Source of the DNA: CAYWGR01 sp964458015 | Lineage (GTDB): Bacteria; Planctomycetota; Planctomycetia; Pirellulales; Thermoguttaceae | Reading direction: 5' to 3' | Assembly: GCA_964458015.1 (NCBI GenBank) | Contig: CAYWGR010000142.1 | Location: 1 to 15,214 of the forward strand | Length of the DNA: 15,214 bases | Part shown: positions 13,424-15,214 of the stretch, piece after piece | Layout: each line of letters starts with the position of its first letter | Position numbering within the stretch: the stretch's first letter is position 1 | The notes under the pieces: model-generated | What the model was told of the DNA's origin: nothing | The model's database searches: none | The model's input: only the letters and a program-made list of their open reading frames with translations | Made by a program: the position numbers and the translations under genes

Positions 13424-14989
13424 ATGAAGGATCTTGAAAAACGCCAAAGAGTTATGCAGCGTTCGATGCGGTTGGGACATTGCATTTGCAACGCGAAAAA
13501 AGCGTGTCCCTGCGATATTTTTCAGCAGCATGACGTTTGCCCTTGCGCCGGTGAGAAATTGGACCCAGCGGCGGAGCCGGTTCGGCTGACGCAACTGGTG
13601 GCGAGTGCCGGTTGCGCATCCAAGATTGACAAGGCCTCGCTGCACCGCGCATTGGAAGGATTGCCCTTTCTCGATGATCCTCGCGTTTTGGTCGGCGCGC
13701 CGGCCGGCGATGATGCCGGCGTTTATCGGCTTGATGAAAACACGGCGCTGGTGCAAACCGTCGATGTCTTTTCGCCGTCGGTCGATGATCCCTATCAATT
13801 CGGGCAGATTGCGGCGGCTAATTCTCTGAGCGACGTGTACGCGATGGGCGGTCGCCCGATCACGGCGCTTTCGATCGTGGGCTTTCCGATCCACACGTTG
13901 CCGGACGATGTGTTGCGCGAAATTCTGCGCGGCGGCATCGACAAAATGTCCGAGGCCGGCGTTCCCGTCGTCGGCGGACATAGCATCAACGATAACGAAG
14001 TGAAGGCCGGCTTCGCCGTGACCGGCCTGATCCATCCCGATCGAATCGTGACCAACGCCGGCGTTCAGCCGGGCGATTGCTTGATTCTGACAAAGCCATT
14101 GGGCACGGGCATTTTGGCATTCGCCGCGCAGATCGGACTCGCGCCGGCCGGTGCGACGGAAGCCGCCGCGCGCTCGATGGCGCAGCTCAACCGTCGGGCG
14201 TCGGAAGTCATGATCGAGTGCGGCGCCCATGCCTGCACGGATATCACCGGCTTCGGTTTGATCGGCCATCTGGGCTCGATGGCCGCCGCCGCCGGCGTTG
14301 ATTTGGAGATCCGCTGGGACGATCTGCCGTTGTTGCCGGGCGTTCTCGAATGTCTGGCCTTGGGCATCGCTTCCGGGGCGGTTGAACGCAACCGCGAATC
14401 ATCGGGAGGCTGTTTAACGGCCGACGATGGCATCCAGCCGGCCATGTTGGATTTGTGTTTCGATCCCCAAACGTCCGGCGGTTTGGTGATTGCAGTGCCG
14501 GAATCCGCAGCCCTAACGCTGCTTGAACGCCTGACCGCAGCCGGAATTCCCGAAGCAACCGTTATCGGCCGCGCCTTGGGCAAGGGGCAAGGCCGCGTGT
14601 TTCTTCATACCGAGGGGCGACGATTGATTCCACCTGCCGAACAACCGATAACAAAAGAGGAGACCCCACGCATGAGTGGCAACTGTTGTCAGAACGATCC
14701 TCCCGCGGAATCCTCGGGCCAGGGCGTTGCGGAAGCCGCGGAGCAAAAATTCCAGGCGTTTTTGCAGGCAGCCAACCAGCCGGGCGCTCTCGACGGCAAG
14801 ACGAAGCGGGCCATCGCCATCGCGCTTTCCGTGATGGCCCGATGCGAGCCTTGCGTGAAAAGCCATATTAAGAAAGCCCGCGAAATGGGGCTAACCCAGG
14901 AAGAAATCGACGAAGCTGCCTGGGAAGCGATTGCGTTTGGCGGATCGCCCGCGATGGTGTTCTATAACGGCCTACGGAAATCGGTGTAG
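13424..14989 (+). CDS. selD: Selenide, water dikinase SelD with Cys-rich N-terminus and C-terminal AhpD-like domain
   Basis: SelD makes selenophosphate from selenide and ATP for SelA. The 521-residue product has three parts. Residues 15-46 form a Cys-rich block (RLGHCIC, ACPC, VCPCAGE; seven Cys) resembling an Fe-S or FTR-like site. Residues about 53-402 are SelD: SAGCASK with catalytic Cys64 and Lys67 (Cys, not Sec), GDDAGVY (95-101), DVFSP, AANSLSDVYAMGG (131-143), GGHSIND (184-190), TDITGFGLIGH (272-282) and FDPQTSGG (346-353). Residues about 417-521 are an AhpD/carboxymuconolactone decarboxylase-like domain with CEPCVKSH (474-481), the CxxCxxxH redox motif. ATG at 13424 is the best start; TTG 13397 and ATG 13415 are in frame. 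The third domain may also be made separately from Met417, which has its own ribosome site. Confidence 0.95.
   Translation: MKDLEKRQRVMQRSMRLGHCICNAKKACPCDIFQQHDVCPCAGEKLDPAAEPVRLTQLVASAGCASKIDKASLHRALEGLPFLDDPRVLVGAPAGDDAGVYRLDENTALVQTVDVFSPSVDDPYQFGQIAAANSLSDVYAMGGRPITALSIVGFPIHTLPDDVLREILRGGIDKMSEAGVPVVGGHSINDNEVKAGFAVTGLIHPDRIVTNAGVQPGDCLILTKPLGTGILAFAAQIGLAPAGATEAAARSMAQLNRRASEVMIECGAHACTDITGFGLIGHLGSMAAAAGVDLEIRWDDLPLLPGVLECLALGIASGAVERNRESSGGCLTADDGIQPAMLDLCFDPQTSGGLVIAVPESAALTLLERLTAAGIPEATVIGRALGKGQGRVFLHTEGRRLIPPAEQPITKEETPRMSGNCCQNDPPAESSGQGVAEAAEQKFQAFLQAANQPGALDGKTKRAIAIALSVMARCEPCVKSHIKKAREMGLTQEEIDEAAWEAIAFGGSPAMVFYNGLRKSV
14657..14674 (+). promoter_or_regulatory. Internal ribosome site and ATG for the AhpD-like domain
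   Basis: GAGGAG (14657-14662) stands 9 nt before an in-frame ATG (14672), exactly at the junction between SelD and the AhpD-like domain. This suggests that the domain was once, or still is, a separate 105-residue protein starting MSGNCCQND. There is no stop codon between the two parts in this sequence. Confidence 0.6.
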
Positions 14990-14994
14990 CTTCG

Positions 14995-15214
14995 ATGAAC
15001 TGGAAACGAATGACGGCGATGCTCCTTCTTGTTTTGCTGGGGATCGGTTCGTTTCTCTACGGCATGTTCTACCACATGGCCTTGGTCGAGGAAGAAAGAG
15101 AGCGGGAAATCACGATTGCCGTTCCTTCGATGTCGGGATTTGATGAGCCGCCGCCAATGCCGGAGGATGCCGGACAGCCTGGTCGAGAAGAGCCTATGGG
15201 GGAAGATGTGAATC
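14995..15214 (+). CDS. Membrane-anchored acidic protein (N-terminal part, truncated by window edge)
   Basis: ATG at 14995, 5 nt after the selD stop, opens a frame of 73 codons running off the window. The start is MNWKRMTAMLLLVLLG, giving one membrane anchor at about residues 7-28, probably an uncleaved signal anchor. A Glu/Arg stretch (EEERERE) and a Pro/Glu-rich tail follow. I do not recognise a family from this part. The tight spacing suggests cotranscription and possibly translational coupling with selD. Confidence 0.6.
   Translation, partial: MNWKRMTAMLLLVLLGIGSFLYGMFYHMALVEEEREREITIAVPSMSGFDEPPPMPEDAGQPGREEPMGEDVN

Noticed and set aside
13613..13624. Possible selenocysteine at the SelD active site.
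   Set aside because: The codon is TGC, encoding Cys64; no in-frame UGA lies in selD.
13382..14269. 295-residue minus-strand open frame opposite selD.
   Set aside because: The plus strand encodes clear SelD motifs, and the minus frame has Arg/His-rich, motif-free content typical of shadows.
1..15214. A tRNA-Sec gene was looked for in the gaps between genes on both strands.
   Set aside because: No gap shows a T-arm GTTCGAnnCC-type core with matching long acceptor and variable arms. GGTTCGA near 4361 lacks a pairing T-stem. The tRNA is presumably elsewhere in the genome.

Overview
The window looks like chromosomal DNA from a planctomycete-type bacterium (Pirellulales-like). That guess rests on the moderately high GC content, the sparse Shine-Dalgarno use, short GGGATTAG-type intergenic repeats, tiny lipoprotein-like ORFs and the protein flavour; it is an inference, not a taxonomic proof. 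About 90% of the window is coding, and two themes stand out.

Left part (1-4219, all minus strand). Reading along the minus strand, a kamA-type radical-SAM lysine 2,3-aminomutase is followed by a 101-residue two-pass membrane protein and two tandem ATP-grasp ligases of the D-Ala-D-Ala ligase family; the second ligase runs off the left edge. A convincing promoter (TTGACA-N16-TATGAA) lies upstream of kamA. A separate class I SAM methyltransferase (3467-4219) follows, with no clear functional partner.

Middle and right part (4493-15214) is a selenium locus. selA and selB (selenocysteine synthase and Sec-specific elongation factor) form a minus-strand pair. Divergent from selA, across a 212-bp intergenic region, runs a tightly packed plus-strand operon: a SAM methyltransferase with an odd Cys-Cys-Cys motif I, a YjiM-like double-cubane-cluster protein, two further diverged members of the 2-hydroxyacyl-CoA dehydratase/benzoyl-CoA reductase fold, and their ATP-dependent [4Fe-4S] activator. 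The two junctions among the three dehydratase-like genes are ATGA overlaps. A hairpin with a T-rich tail follows the activator. Then comes selD, whose product is an unusual three-part protein: a Cys-rich N-terminal segment, selenide-water dikinase, and an AhpD-like CxxCxxxH domain. A small membrane-anchored protein starts 5 nt after selD and runs off the right edge.

The most interesting proposal is that the ATP-driven double-cubane reductase set, the methyltransferase and the Cys-rich/AhpD extensions of SelD form one selenium-handling pathway, for example low-potential reduction of a selenium compound delivered to SelD as selenide, feeding SelA/SelB. This is inferred from gene order and fusions only; the substrate is unknown. 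No tRNA-Sec and no certain selenoprotein was found in the window. A 19-codon minus-strand ORF ending Cys-UGA, with a perfect hairpin just downstream, sits between the activator and selD and deserves a look.
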